Positions 1 through 6,967 of a stretch of DNA of 31,044 bases are shown here, one piece after another (the first letter of the stretch is position 1; each line of letters begins with the position of its first letter). The stretch is from positions 1 to 31,044 of the forward strand of contig DHSK01000055.1 of the NCBI GenBank assembly GCA_002408445.1, in the 5' to 3' direction. The stretch comes from Syntrophomonas sp. UBA5288. Lineage in GTDB: Bacteria > Bacillota > Syntrophomonadia > Syntrophomonadales > Syntrophomonadaceae. A program made the translations under genes and the position numbers. The notes under the pieces are model-generated. The model made no database searches, had not been told where the DNA came from, and worked only from the letters and a program-made list of their open reading frames with translations.

Positions 1-546
1 TCGTTTTAGATCGTAATACACACTCAGCTTAATCAGCATCCAGTCGTCAATGATGAGCAAATTGTATTTGGCATACTCTTTGTAAACTTTCCGAAGGGTA
101 CCTGTTACACGCGCCAGCTTAAGATTTTCTAAGAGTTCAGTCATGCGAATGAATTTTACGGAATGTGATTGTTTGCAGGCTTCCATGCCTAAAGCACAGG
201 CAAGGTAAGATTTCCCTGAGCCTGCGGCTCCCATGATGGTCACATTACGGGCATTATGGATAAACTCACAGTTGCCCAGTGCGATAATTTGATTACGGTT
301 GAGCTCACGTCGGGGAGAGAAATCAATCTCTGCCAAATGTGCCTGTGGCTGATCAAAGTGCGCCTGATTGATAAGTCGTGTCACTTTGTTACTTTTTCGC
401 TGATTCCATTCGATGTCTGTCAGTAATGTGAGGCGCTCCTCGAAAGAGAGTTGCTGTATTTCCGGATCAGATAGCTGCTGTTGGTAGGCCTCAGCCATGG
501 CGCCGAGACGCATGACTTTGAGTTTTTCGTATGTTGCTTGGCTCAT
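1..546 (-). CDS. istB: IS21 helper ATPase IstB, C-terminus cut by window edge
   Basis: This is the AAA+ transposition helper of IS21, a DnaC-like ATPase that assists the IstA transposase in target capture. 182 residues are visible before the sequence runs off the left edge; the family is usually about 250 residues. A Walker A motif GAAGSGKS lies at about residues 106-113 and a Walker B stretch LLIIDDW at about 163-169. The N-terminal helical region, with the LSFEERL motif near residue 33, is typical of IstB. The start ATG at 544-546 overlaps the istA stop by four bases (ATGA), so translation is probably coupled. No frameshift is visible in the part seen. Confidence 0.9.
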   Translation of the reverse strand, partial: MSQATYEKLKVMRLGAMAEAYQQQLSDPEIQQLSFEERLTLLTDIEWNQRKSNKVTRLINQAHFDQPQAHLAEIDFSPRRELNRNQIIALGNCEFIHNARNVTIMGAAGSGKSYLACALGMEACKQSHSVKFIRMTELLENLKLARVTGTLRKVYKEYAKYNLLIIDDWMLIKLSVYYDLKR

Positions 547-2083
547 GACTGTTTCCTCCCATAATGGCTTGCGCCTCGCGTAAATGCATACTCGTTATCT
601 AAAGCCGAAGTTTCAGGCTTTTCCTCAAGATTTAGTTTGTCCTGTCCAGCCTTTAAGATCGCCTGAATCGTTTTGTAACTAGGCCTGACAGAGAAGCTCA
701 GGGCTCTCTGACAAGCGGATTCCAATCTTTTTGCAGAATACTTGTCAGCCAGTTTGAGCGTACCCATGCAAGAACGGAAGCCCTGTTGTTTTACTTTGTG
801 CTGAGCCAGAACACCTTCAATGACTGATTTTGTGCAAGGGCCGATTCTGCTTGCCCAGTCGATGAAACGAGGGCCGTCCCACTCGAGGAATTTTTGATGA
901 TCTGGTGGCATATGAATTTGCAACGTACTGTATTGACCCTTTCTGCCATATAATCTGGGATGAGAACAGATCCGGGTTGCTCCAGAGAATACTTCGATCA
1001 AGCTGCGCGTGACTTTTATCGAGACTTTCTGTTTAATATACTCAAAGGGCACCGAGTAGTACATGCCGTCCACAGCAATATGGTAGTTGAATTGGACGGT
1101 TGCGATCTTCCAGGTTGCAAGCTCAAAAGGTGTCTTTGGCAGGGGTAGCAGATAGGCTTTTTCTTCCTGAAGCAAGGACTGTCTGCTGCCATCCTTTTTC
1201 TGAAAAGAGCTTCGGTTGTATATCTCGAGTTTTTCCAAAATAAGATCGTTTAGTTCGGTCAGTGAGAAGCACTTGATATTGCGGATTTTGGCCAAAATCC
1301 AGGTGGATATTTTGCCAACGCTTCCTTCTGCGTTAGGTTTATCTTTTGGCATCCTCACTCTGGCTGGCACGATGACGGTATCGTAGTATTCCGCCATCTC
1401 CTGATAATTCTTTTGGATTTCAGGGGTATACCAGTCCGTCTTAGTCACACCGGTTTTTAAATTGTCCGGTACGATGATTTTAGGAACACCACCAAAATAC
1501 TGAAACATATGGATGTGCGCAGTAATCCAACTGCTCAAATCCTGTGACAAAAAGGCCTCAACGTAGGTACATTGACTGTAGGACATAGCGGCAACAAAGA
1601 TATTAGCTTTAACCATATTTCCGGTATCCGGATCGGTGAGACAGGCTGTTTGTCCAGCCCAGTCCACTTCAATTTGTTCTCCTGGCGTTCGTTGAATATG
1701 CATCGTTGCCTTGGTCTTTTGCCGATACTGACGGTAGTGATGACAGAACTGAGAATACATGAGCGGCGTTTTACCGCTGGCACGACAATCTTCACAGTAT
1801 TCCGTCCAGAGCAAAGCCAGATTAACGCCGGCCTTTTTCATTTCGCGGTCAATCTTCTCTGCATCTGGTGGCTCATGTGTGACCGACACTGGAATCCCGG
1901 GGAAAAAAGAGCCGCCAGGCGATCTTCAGTTAAATCGTCTTTTAGCGGCCAAGTTAATTCCAGTTCCTGTGCCCTTTTGATTACCTTTGAGATTGTGTGT
2001 CTGGAGCAATGTAATGAGCTTTCTATGCTCCTTTGGCTGATTCCCCGGTTATGCATCCTGAGAATATCTCGATACTGGGTCAT
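543..2083 (-). pseudogene. istA: IS21 transposase IstA, split by a -1 frameshift
   Basis: This is a DDE-type transposase of the IS21 family. The N-terminal helix-turn-helix segment starts at the ATG at 2083 (MTQYRDILRM...), with GGGAGG seven bases upstream, and stays open to about 1900. The catalytic part continues in another frame from about 1905 to the stop at 543. It shows the first Asp in EVDWAG, the second in VPDNLK and the Glu in KPNAEG, so the active site is intact. The two frames join at a run read on the minus strand as C-TTTTTT-CCCC-GGG; re-reading one base there would restore a full protein of about 513 residues. A decayed gene, a sequencing slip in the homopolymer, or programmed slippage are all possible. 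The downstream part alone could start at GTG 1889 but would lack the HTH. Confidence 0.82.
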
Positions 2084-2144
2084 ATGCTGACCTCCCTTAA
2101 TTAATTTACGCAGTGGGGTGATGCGCATGTATTTATTTTAAGGG

Positions 2145-2213
2145 GTGGTGCTCGACCAGAACAGTGGTGTTATTCTGCCGGATACGTGGTGCTCTCAGAC
2201 CGGAACGGTGGGG
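2145..2213. repeat. Direct repeats at the IS21 end
   Basis: Two imperfect copies are seen, GTGGTGCTCGACCAGAAC... at 2145-2169 and GTGGTGCTCTCAGACCGGAAC... at 2186-2213, spaced about 41 bases apart. IS21-family ends carry such tandem transposase-binding repeats, and these lie between the istA start and the element edge, where they are expected. Confidence 0.6.
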
Positions 2214-2234
2214 CAAAATGGGTCGCAATATTCA

Positions 2235-2258
2235 GTAAGCGTCTTTATCGTTTATCAA
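2235..2258 (-). pseudogene. tnpC: IS66 tnpC, first codons only
   Basis: A TTG codon at 2256-2258 is preceded by AGGAG at a good distance and reads M-I-N-D-K-D-A-Y before meeting a stop just inside the IS21 end. It sits directly downstream of tnpB, where the large IS66 transposase gene normally begins, and this start resembles family members. Only eight codons survive, so the assignment rests mainly on position. Confidence 0.4.
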
Positions 2259-2356
2259 GCTAGTTTCTCCTGTCATCTAATGGTTTAATTATACCACTTT
2301 TGACAGTAGAAATCCACTCTAAATCCCTATAAATAGGCGTTTGTGCGCTGTCTGGA

Positions 2357-2705
2357 TTAGCAGAAATCACCGGGTTTAATGTTTTGAATTGCTTTTGGCT
2401 GATCAATTTCCAGGCCTTCCATCAGCCAGCGGAATTCCTTCATCGTAATGTACCGGGCTGGTTCCTGGGCCATTTGAAGTTTCCGTTTTCGAGACGTTTA
2501 TATAGAAGGACGAATCCGTCACCTTCCCAGAGCAGTACCTTCATACGGTCACGTTTCTTTCCACAAAAGAGGAAAAGACTTGCTGCAAATGGATCCATTC
2601 CAAAGGATTCTTTACGATTGCAGCCAGACCGTCAATGGACTTACGCATATCTGTATAGCCACAAACTATGTATATGTCCTTGGCCTTGGTAATATCGCCT
2701 AACAT
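2357..2705 (-). pseudogene. tnpB: IS66 accessory protein TnpB, two frameshifts
   Basis: This is the IS66 Orf2-type protein, an essential accessory factor of unknown biochemistry. The start ATG at 2705 overlaps the tnpA stop by seven bases. The first frame gives MLGDITKAKDIYIVCGYTDM, a typical TnpB N-terminus. A missing base near 2608 breaks the frame. The central part (FGMDPFAASLFLFCGKKRDR, then a KVLLWEGDGFVLLYKRLE stretch) continues in another frame. A second shift near 2433, after GTLR, puts the C-terminal part (FRWLMEGLEIDQPKAI) in a third frame, ending with TAA at 2357. The gene cannot make a normal ~115-residue TnpB. Confidence 0.8.
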
Positions 2706-3058
2706 ATGCTTTGAAGAGACCGTAGTACGGTTTCGATCGTTTCTTGTGAGGTCCCTTCTGCAATATCAATTGACGCAGGACCTAAATGTATGGTTACTGC
2801 TGGATGAACAGAACTTAAGCATTGCTGAGGATTAAGCTGCAAAGGTACAATCTCCTGTTTTATTGCAGGAGTTTTACATTCAATGGATTGGCAAGCTTTT
2901 AAACGAATTTTTCTGAGCCAGTAGTAGTAAGATTTTATTCCAACATTGTGCTGGCTGCACCAGGCGATAACAGTGAGATCACTGGCCTGGCAGTCCTGAA
3001 TGATTTTTGTCCACTGTCTAAGACGGTATTCAGCTTTGGTCTCGGACACTATATCCAT
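2699..3058 (-). CDS. tnpA: IS66 TnpA (Orf1) DNA-binding protein
   Basis: This is a 119-residue first open reading frame of an IS66 element, a small helix-turn-helix protein needed with TnpB and TnpC for transposition. The N-terminal half carries the characteristic pattern RQWTKIIQDCQASDLTV followed by a WC...YYYWLRKIR segment, the helix region shared by this family and IS3-type OrfA. The C-terminal half (about 70-119) is variable. The start at 3058 has GGAGG in the preceding bases on the minus strand. The frame is intact, but tnpB is broken and tnpC nearly absent, so it is a leftover. Confidence 0.85.
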   Translation of the reverse strand: MDIVSETKAEYRLRQWTKIIQDCQASDLTVIAWCSQHNVGIKSYYYWLRKIRLKACQSIECKTPAIKQEIVPLQLNPQQCLSSVHPAVTIHLGPASIDIAEGTSQETIETVLRSLQSIC

Positions 3059-3184
3059 CGTGGGATACCTCCTTAGCCAACTTAGACTTAGTCGAAAAAC
3101 TCTAATAAGTCTAAATATCTGTTGGGAGTATTATCTCACTGTAGAATTTAGGATAACAGGCACCTTGTTGTTGAGCGCTTACAG

Positions 3185-3252
3185 TTTATAGAGCAACTTG
3201 ATAAATATATTAAGTGGTATGCCGAGAAGCGGATTAAACCCAAGAAAATGTC
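3185..3252 (+). pseudogene. IS3-type transposase C-terminal remnant
   Basis: The plus-strand frame from 3185 reads FIEQLDKYIKWYAEKRIKPK, which resembles the conserved C-terminal stretch of IS3-family OrfB integrases (D-x-YI-x-WYNxxRI). It starts immediately inside the IS66 end and fuses in frame to the AAA+ fragment that follows. It is only about 22 residues, so this is a tentative call. Confidence 0.45.
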
Positions 3253-3261
3253 CGCACCCCC

Positions 3262-3553
3262 AAACCTGTCCGGCCGTTTTGCATATGGTTTTCAAGGGTA
3301 ACCCCGGTACAGGCAAAACTACCGTATCCCGTACTCTGGGCAAGATTTTCAACGAAATTGGCCTTTTAACCAAGGGACATCTGGTAGAGGTTGAACGGGC
3401 CGATCTGGTGGGTGAATTCATCGGGCATACTGCTCAAAAAACCGGGGAGATGATCAAAAAGTCCCTGGATGGCATCATGTTTGTGGATGAAGCTTATTCG
3501 CTGCCGCAAGGAGGAGAAAAGGACTTTGGGCGCGAGGCCATATCCACGGTAAT
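3262..3553 (+). pseudogene. Truncated second copy of the spoVK-like AAA+ gene
   Basis: This is an internal fragment of a SpoVK/CbbX-type AAA+ ATPase. It aligns without gaps to 8348-8639 of the intact gene in this window (offset 5086). Hand counting gives about 27 mismatches in about 290 bases, most at third codon positions. It keeps Walker A (GNPGTGKT) and Walker B (IMFVDEAYSL) but lacks the N-terminal segment, sensor 1, the arginine finger and the C-terminal lid. Homology stops abruptly at about 3553, after which the frame runs into unrelated codons and a stop at 3591-3593. The left edge is fused to an IS3-like remnant. The mainly synonymous differences suggest it was a working paralogue or allele before truncation. 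Confidence 0.85.
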
Positions 3554-4010
3554 ATTGTACCCTTGTGTGAAGAAAGCTAATGCCTATATTTAGAGATTTA
3601 TGAGGCCTTAAAAAAAATGAGCGTTCCAAGTTTTTGCTGAGAGGGGTTGTCTCTGTAGGATTAAAAATTTATCCTGGGTACTCCAGCGTTCTTTTTCCTG
3701 TTCACCACCAGGAACAGCCATACCCTTGGCTCTGGCCTGTTTCTTCCATTATGATTTCCCTTTTTTAGTCTTTGTATCACTCTATTTACAATGTTACTTT
3801 CTCGTGAAAGGTAATTTTTTTATATCCAACTTTGATACCTATAAAAGGAGGAAAAAAATCAGAATTTATAAAAATATAGACAAAAATAGATTTATAGCAT
3901 AATTATGGTAAAATATAGTAACATGCAAGACCTAAACTAATATTATTCAAGTGATTTGCTAAGCGTACGGTTGTTAGCAATACCGCAATGTTATTGAACA
4001 TATCCCTTTA
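3554..4010. other. Decayed intergenic stretch between the AAA+ fragment and the sigma factor
   Basis: No intact gene is seen. On the minus strand 3640-3721 reads MAVPGGEQEKERWSTQDKFL, reminiscent of the start of a small transposase OrfA (RW-x-x-x-x-KF-x-IL), but it is broken soon after. The right part, from about 3760, is very AT-rich and probably holds the promoter of the sigma factor gene. Confidence 0.45.
3877..3903 (+). promoter_or_regulatory. Possible promoter of the ECF sigma factor gene
   Basis: TAGACA (3877-3882) and CATAAT (3898-3903) each match the sigma-A boxes in five of six positions, but the spacer is short at 15 bases. A second -10-like TAAAAT follows a few bases downstream. 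The site lies about 120 bases before the gene. It is tentative because the whole region is AT-rich. Confidence 0.3.
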
Positions 4011-4025
4011 GGAGGAACTATAATT

Positions 4026-4565
4026 ATGCCTAATAAACCGGAGTTCGGAGATGATTCGCTCTGGCGGTTGGCAATACAAAAATATTACCCCAGAATTGTC
4101 AACTACGTATATTTTTTAACTGAAGACGGATATTTGGCAGAAGACATTGCTCAGGAAACCTTTGCAAAGGGAATTGCCAATTTTAAACAGCTTAAAGACC
4201 CCGATAAATTTTTCCCCTGGTTAATCTCCATAGCTATTAATACTTTTCGAACTCACATTAAACGAAATAAGCGCGTCATACCAACATCAGATACGGAATC
4301 TATTATTTTCAATCTACCCATTGATGAATCTCCTGCAGACATATTTGAAAGACAAGAAACTGCTACTATGGTGTTGAAAGCTATTCACATGTTGACTCCT
4401 CAGGAACAACAGGTAACAATTATGCGCTATTATTTAGATATGAAGGAAAAGGATATTGCTTTTGCTTTAGGGGTAAGTATAGGAACTGTAAAGAAACAAA
4501 TCTTTCGAGCCCGGGGCAAGCTATATAATGTTCTTCAGCCGTTGGTTGCAAGGGAAGGTGATTAA
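4026..4565 (+). CDS. ECF-type RNA polymerase sigma factor
   Basis: This is an alternative sigma factor of the extracytoplasmic-function group, redirecting RNA polymerase to a small regulon. The 179 residues show sigma region 2 at about 17-85 (YYPRIVNYVYFLTEDGYLAED, then QETF, then FFPWLISIAINTFR) and region 4 at about 118-168. Region 4 ends in a helix-turn-helix (ALGVSIGTVKKQIFRARGKL). There is no region 1 or 3, as expected for ECF factors. AGGAGG lies eight bases before the ATG. The next gene, three bases downstream, encodes a membrane anti-sigma factor, so the pair is very likely co-transcribed. The nearby exported-protein genes (5341, 6067) are candidate targets, but that is inference. The exact ECF subgroup cannot be told. 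Confidence 0.92.
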   Translation: MPNKPEFGDDSLWRLAIQKYYPRIVNYVYFLTEDGYLAEDIAQETFAKGIANFKQLKDPDKFFPWLISIAINTFRTHIKRNKRVIPTSDTESIIFNLPIDESPADIFERQETATMVLKAIHMLTPQEQQVTIMRYYLDMKEKDIAFALGVSIGTVKKQIFRARGKLYNVLQPLVAREGD

Positions 4566-4568
4566 GAA

Positions 4569-5276
4569 ATGAGCGATGATAAATTTGATAGATTAATAAG
4601 TAAATCACTTAAAACAGCTGAGCTTGAAGTTACTACTCCTATCAAGGAACTTGAACAAGTGATTGCAGAAAAAATAATTGTAGATAGGCAGATGAAACGC
4701 AAAAAGCAGCACCGTGTGATGCAATTTGCGGTTACTATAGTTTTATTAATCAGTATAACCGGGGCAATTCTATTTCCAAATTCAGTTTATGCTATCAAGA
4801 AACAGCTATTTCAAACCATTCATAATATAGGTAAAAGCATAAATATTAATCTAAACAGTGATTCTAATCAGCTTCAATTACAAAATCAAGTAGCTAGAGA
4901 AATAGCTGCTATACAGGGGAATATATCCTTTAATATTTTAGTCCCGCAATATATACCCCCGGGATATACTCTTGAGAGCGTTAAACAGAACACTACAGAT
5001 AAACAAGCAAAGATTATTGCTACATTTATTAATAAAAAATCTAAAATACTGTTATGTCAGACCAAGGTTTCAGATAATTATAGTGTTTCAGTAAACGTAG
5101 ATAACAATAAGGCTCAGGTTGAAAAGCTTTATCTCGAAAAATGTGAAGGAAATCTTATATCGTATAAGGATGGATCAGTAAGTTTAATATGGATAACGGA
5201 CGATAATGTTATGTGTCAGATATTAGGAGATATCAGCCCCGATCAAGCTGTGGAGATGGCTAAGTCAATATATTAA
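4569..5276 (+). CDS. Membrane anti-sigma factor with DUF4367-like outer domain
   Basis: Predicted partner that holds the preceding ECF sigma factor inactive. The 235 residues comprise a short cytoplasmic N-terminus (1-50) with a charged KRKKQHR end, one membrane segment at about 51-69 (VTIVLLISITGAILF), and an extracytoplasmic part. The last part, from about 120, resembles DUF4367 (an IPPGY motif, then paired strands ending GDISPDQAVEMAKSIY), a domain often found outside the membrane on such regulators. No zinc-binding HxxxCxxC motif is visible in the N-terminus, so it is not a classical ZAS protein. The gene starts three bases after the sigma stop, with GGAAGGTGA upstream. It is followed by a strong hairpin terminator. 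Confidence 0.82.
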   Translation: MSDDKFDRLISKSLKTAELEVTTPIKELEQVIAEKIIVDRQMKRKKQHRVMQFAVTIVLLISITGAILFPNSVYAIKKQLFQTIHNIGKSININLNSDSNQLQLQNQVAREIAAIQGNISFNILVPQYIPPGYTLESVKQNTTDKQAKIIATFINKKSKILLCQTKVSDNYSVSVNVDNNKAQVEKLYLEKCEGNLISYKDGSVSLIWITDDNVMCQILGDISPDQAVEMAKSIY

Positions 5277-5284
5277 TGAGCAGA

Positions 5285-5323
5285 CAGCAGCAGGGATAAA
5301 TGATTTTTCCCTGCTGCTGTTTT
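5285..5323. terminator. Rho-independent terminator after the sigma/anti-sigma pair
   Basis: Arms CAGCAGCAGGGA (5285-5296) and TCCCTGCTGCTG (5308-5319) pair perfectly over 12 bases and are followed by TTTT. It lies between convergent genes (4569 plus, 5341 minus) and may serve both; the minus-strand side has a weaker T run. Confidence 0.85.
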
Positions 5324-5340
5324 AGTTAAAATAGAGTATT

Positions 5341-5838
5341 TTATTTAACGGTTATAGCATTGGAAAATGAGTTGTTAGTATTACTGCTCCCAGCTGTTCG
5401 TGCAGTATGAATTGCTCTGCAGCGATAAGAATATCCCCGTGATACAGTGAATAGATCGGAACCACTAACATAGGAACTGGAACTATCACGATAAGTACGG
5501 TTATTTAAATCAACCCAATCTGATCCATCCCAACGTTGCAGGTAAACTTTCACATCAAGGTAATCAACCGTTCCATAAGTAATTGTTTCTCCACAAATAG
5601 CAACATTTCCATTCGAATTGTCAATTATTGCGCAATTCCATTGTTTAATCAATGATGAGCTTACATCAATAGTATCCTGTAGATTGATTTCAACTCCGTT
5701 CTGCCGATCAGAGTAAACTGTACCTTCAACAGTTGCGGAAGGACAATTTTGTTCCTCAGCAACCGCAAAACCAGGCAAACAGGCCATAAAAACCACCAAA
5801 GACATCATGGAAACAAGAATACGAACCTTTTTCTTCAT
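5341..5838 (-). CDS. Exported protein of unknown function
   Basis: The 165-residue protein has a clear Sec signal peptide: positive MKKKVR, then a hydrophobic core, with likely cleavage after AVA at residue 27. The mature part is small, beta-rich by appearance and rich in Ser, Thr, Asn and Tyr. It has the segment VYLQRWDGSDWVDL and a late SYRCRAIHTA, resembling small secreted Firmicute proteins annotated DUF6147; I am not certain of that family. Three cysteines remain after cleavage, so a disulfide is possible. AAAGGTGG precedes the ATG. It is transcribed away from 6067, with a perfect inverted repeat between. It may be secreted under control of the neighbouring sigma factor, but nothing in the sequence proves this. 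Confidence 0.75.
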   Translation of the reverse strand: MKKKVRILVSMMSLVVFMACLPGFAVAEEQNCPSATVEGTVYSDRQNGVEINLQDTIDVSSSLIKQWNCAIIDNSNGNVAICGETITYGTVDYLDVKVYLQRWDGSDWVDLNNRTYRDSSSSYVSGSDLFTVSRGYSYRCRAIHTARTAGSSNTNNSFSNAITVK

Positions 5839-5888
5839 AGATTTACCACCTTTCAGTTGAATTTAATAATAAGACCATTCGGGCTCAG

Positions 5889-5929
5889 AAAAGGTTGACA
5901 AAAATGTTTTGAAATTTTGTCAACCTTTT
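5889..5929. promoter_or_regulatory. Perfect 15-bp inverted repeat between divergent exported-protein genes
   Basis: AAAAGGTTGACAAAA (5889-5903) is repeated inverted at 5915-5929 with an 11-base loop. Each arm contains TTGACA, so the element could hold two outward-facing -35 boxes or be an operator for a dimeric regulator. It could also fold as a hairpin in RNA. It lies about 50 bases upstream of the minus-strand gene and 140 upstream of the plus-strand gene. Confidence 0.5.
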
Positions 5930-6004
5930 TGCATGCTTATTAGTCTAGTTATCAAGTACCAATTAGTGGAAGGGATTTGTCGGAAATTTAAGGAGGTGGT
6001 ACCT

Positions 6005-6036
6005 ATGAAACTGTAAAATGAAGGTTTGAGAAAAAT
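6005..6036 (+). other. Two 3-codon leader mini-ORFs with a strong ribosome binding site
   Basis: AAGGAGGTGG followed at normal spacing by ATG AAA CTG TAA (start 6005), then ATG AAG GTT TGA a few bases later. They sit just before the exported-protein gene at 6067, which has its own AGGGAGG. They could be a translated leader or the remains of a lost peptide gene. Confidence 0.35.
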
Positions 6037-6066
6037 ATTAAATGATATTTTAAGGGAGGTTATACT

Positions 6067-6843
6067 ATGAAGAATATAATGAAAAAAGTTTGCTTAGTTT
6101 TAATGGTTACCATATTTTCTTTTGGCTTTTCAATAGTCGGTGTTACACCTGCAAAAGCAAGTGATTCATTAAATCTGCAAGAAAAACAAATGGTAGTAAA
6201 TACACCTATTTACTACGTCATCGGTGAGATTAATGAAGATACTCCGGATAACATTCCTACGTATGGTTGTATTAATAAAACCTCAGAAGAACTTGTAGCA
6301 ATGAATAATGAAGATTTTAAATCTGCTATAAAAAGCGAGTTAAAATGGGCTATTAATCAAAAGAATGCTGGGGCAAGTATTTTTTGGCATCCAGAAGCTC
6401 TTGATATTTCCAAGATAGTTGCTCCAGAATTACGTGCAGAAATTTCCGATCAACTAAAGAAACAAACGTCAGTGCAAAGTATTGGGAATCAACCAAATGC
6501 TAATACTACAGAATCTTACACTCCAGGAAGCACAAATAAAACATATTACCTTGATAATAAAACTGCCGGAATAGTGTTCTGGCGTTTTAACAAAAGAGCA
6601 ACTTGGGAATGGGATGCTAATGGGATAACAAGTCTTACAACATCATGTTGGGCATCAAAAGTATGGCCAGGATGGACTTATACTGGTGTTATAGATGAAT
6701 ACTCGGCCTGGATTTCGAACCCAACTTCAAAGTATACTTATTCGCAAGGAGAGTTCACTACTGATGTACAAAATTCTTATCCTTATATCCGAATTAATTG
6801 TTATGCAGGAGGAACGTCCACTTCAAGCGGGGGATTTGAGTAA
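6067..6843 (+). CDS. Exported protein of unknown function, Trp-rich C-terminal domain
   Basis: The 258-residue protein has a Sec signal peptide (MKNIMKKVCL start, hydrophobic core, likely cleavage after AKA at residue 31). The N-terminal mature half is charged and probably helical (about 70-150). After a low-complexity Asn/Thr/Ser linker (about 160-180) comes a compact C-terminal part rich in Trp and Tyr (VFWRFNKRATWEW, CWASKVWPGWTY), with two cysteines and a Gly/Ser tail. I do not recognise a family. AGGGAGG precedes the ATG. The gene ends at a hairpin terminator and looks monocistronic. With the 5341 gene it suggests a small secreted-protein island next to an ECF sigma system. Base use is AT-rich compared with the metabolic genes to the right, which fits acquired DNA. 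Confidence 0.75.
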   Translation: MKNIMKKVCLVLMVTIFSFGFSIVGVTPAKASDSLNLQEKQMVVNTPIYYVIGEINEDTPDNIPTYGCINKTSEELVAMNNEDFKSAIKSELKWAINQKNAGASIFWHPEALDISKIVAPELRAEISDQLKKQTSVQSIGNQPNANTTESYTPGSTNKTYYLDNKTAGIVFWRFNKRATWEWDANGITSLTTSCWASKVWPGWTYTGVIDEYSAWISNPTSKYTYSQGEFTTDVQNSYPYIRINCYAGGTSTSSGGFE

Positions 6844-6866
6844 TTTGTAGAATTACTCAATAATCC

Positions 6867-6902
6867 AAATAGGTAAACCTCTTTAGATGTTTACCTATTT
6901 TT
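6867..6902 (+). terminator. Rho-independent terminator
   Basis: AAATAGGTAAAC (6867-6878) pairs with GTTTACCTATTT (6889-6900), a 12-bp stem with a T-rich 3' side, 24 bases after the stop of the exported-protein gene. Confidence 0.8.
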
Positions 6903-6967
6903 GCTCCAAATTACAATTAGATTTAAGTTATAATATTAGTATATTTAGATTATGGAGGAAAATGTAA

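Larger units (their letters stand above)
1..2234 (-). mobile_element. IS21-family insertion sequence, right-hand part (left end outside window)
   Basis: The pair istA (DDE transposase) and istB (AAA+ helper) in ATGA overlap on the minus strand is the diagnostic layout of IS21. The element continues past base 1. Its istA-proximal end lies near 2227-2234. Two imperfect direct repeats beginning GTGGTGCTC lie there (2145-2169 and 2186-2213), as expected for the multiple transposase-binding repeats of IS21 ends. The exact terminus is uncertain: candidate terminal TG dinucleotides read on the minus strand start at 2227 and 2234. Beyond it the sequence becomes an IS66 tnpC start, so the element appears to have inserted into an older IS66. 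istA carries a frameshift, so this copy may be inactive. Confidence 0.8.
2235..3182 (-). mobile_element. IS66-family element remnant truncated by IS21
   Basis: On the minus strand tnpA and tnpB are followed by only the first few codons of tnpC. The outer end at 3182 reads GTAAGCGCTCAACAAC inward on the minus strand, matching the GTAAGCG ends typical of IS66. The large transposase tnpC is missing apart from a short start at about 2235-2258, where the IS21 element begins. The same GTAAGCG heptamer also occurs on the plus strand at 2235-2241. The flanking bases at the two ends (2227-2234 and 3183-3190) do not match as a target duplication, so truncation by IS21 is favoured over an internally deleted IS66 with both ends. 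Confidence 0.75.

Noticed and set aside
2235..2241. GTAAGCG as the second inverted repeat of a short IS66 deletion derivative
   Set aside because: The match ends after seven bases, the flanks show no target duplication with 3183-3190, and the same bases fit codons D-A-Y of a tnpC start; truncation by IS21 is simpler.
2384..2692. Open frame of 102 codons on the plus strand
   Set aside because: It lies opposite the IS66 tnpB sequence, whose family features are recognisable on the minus strand; the plus frame has no binding site.
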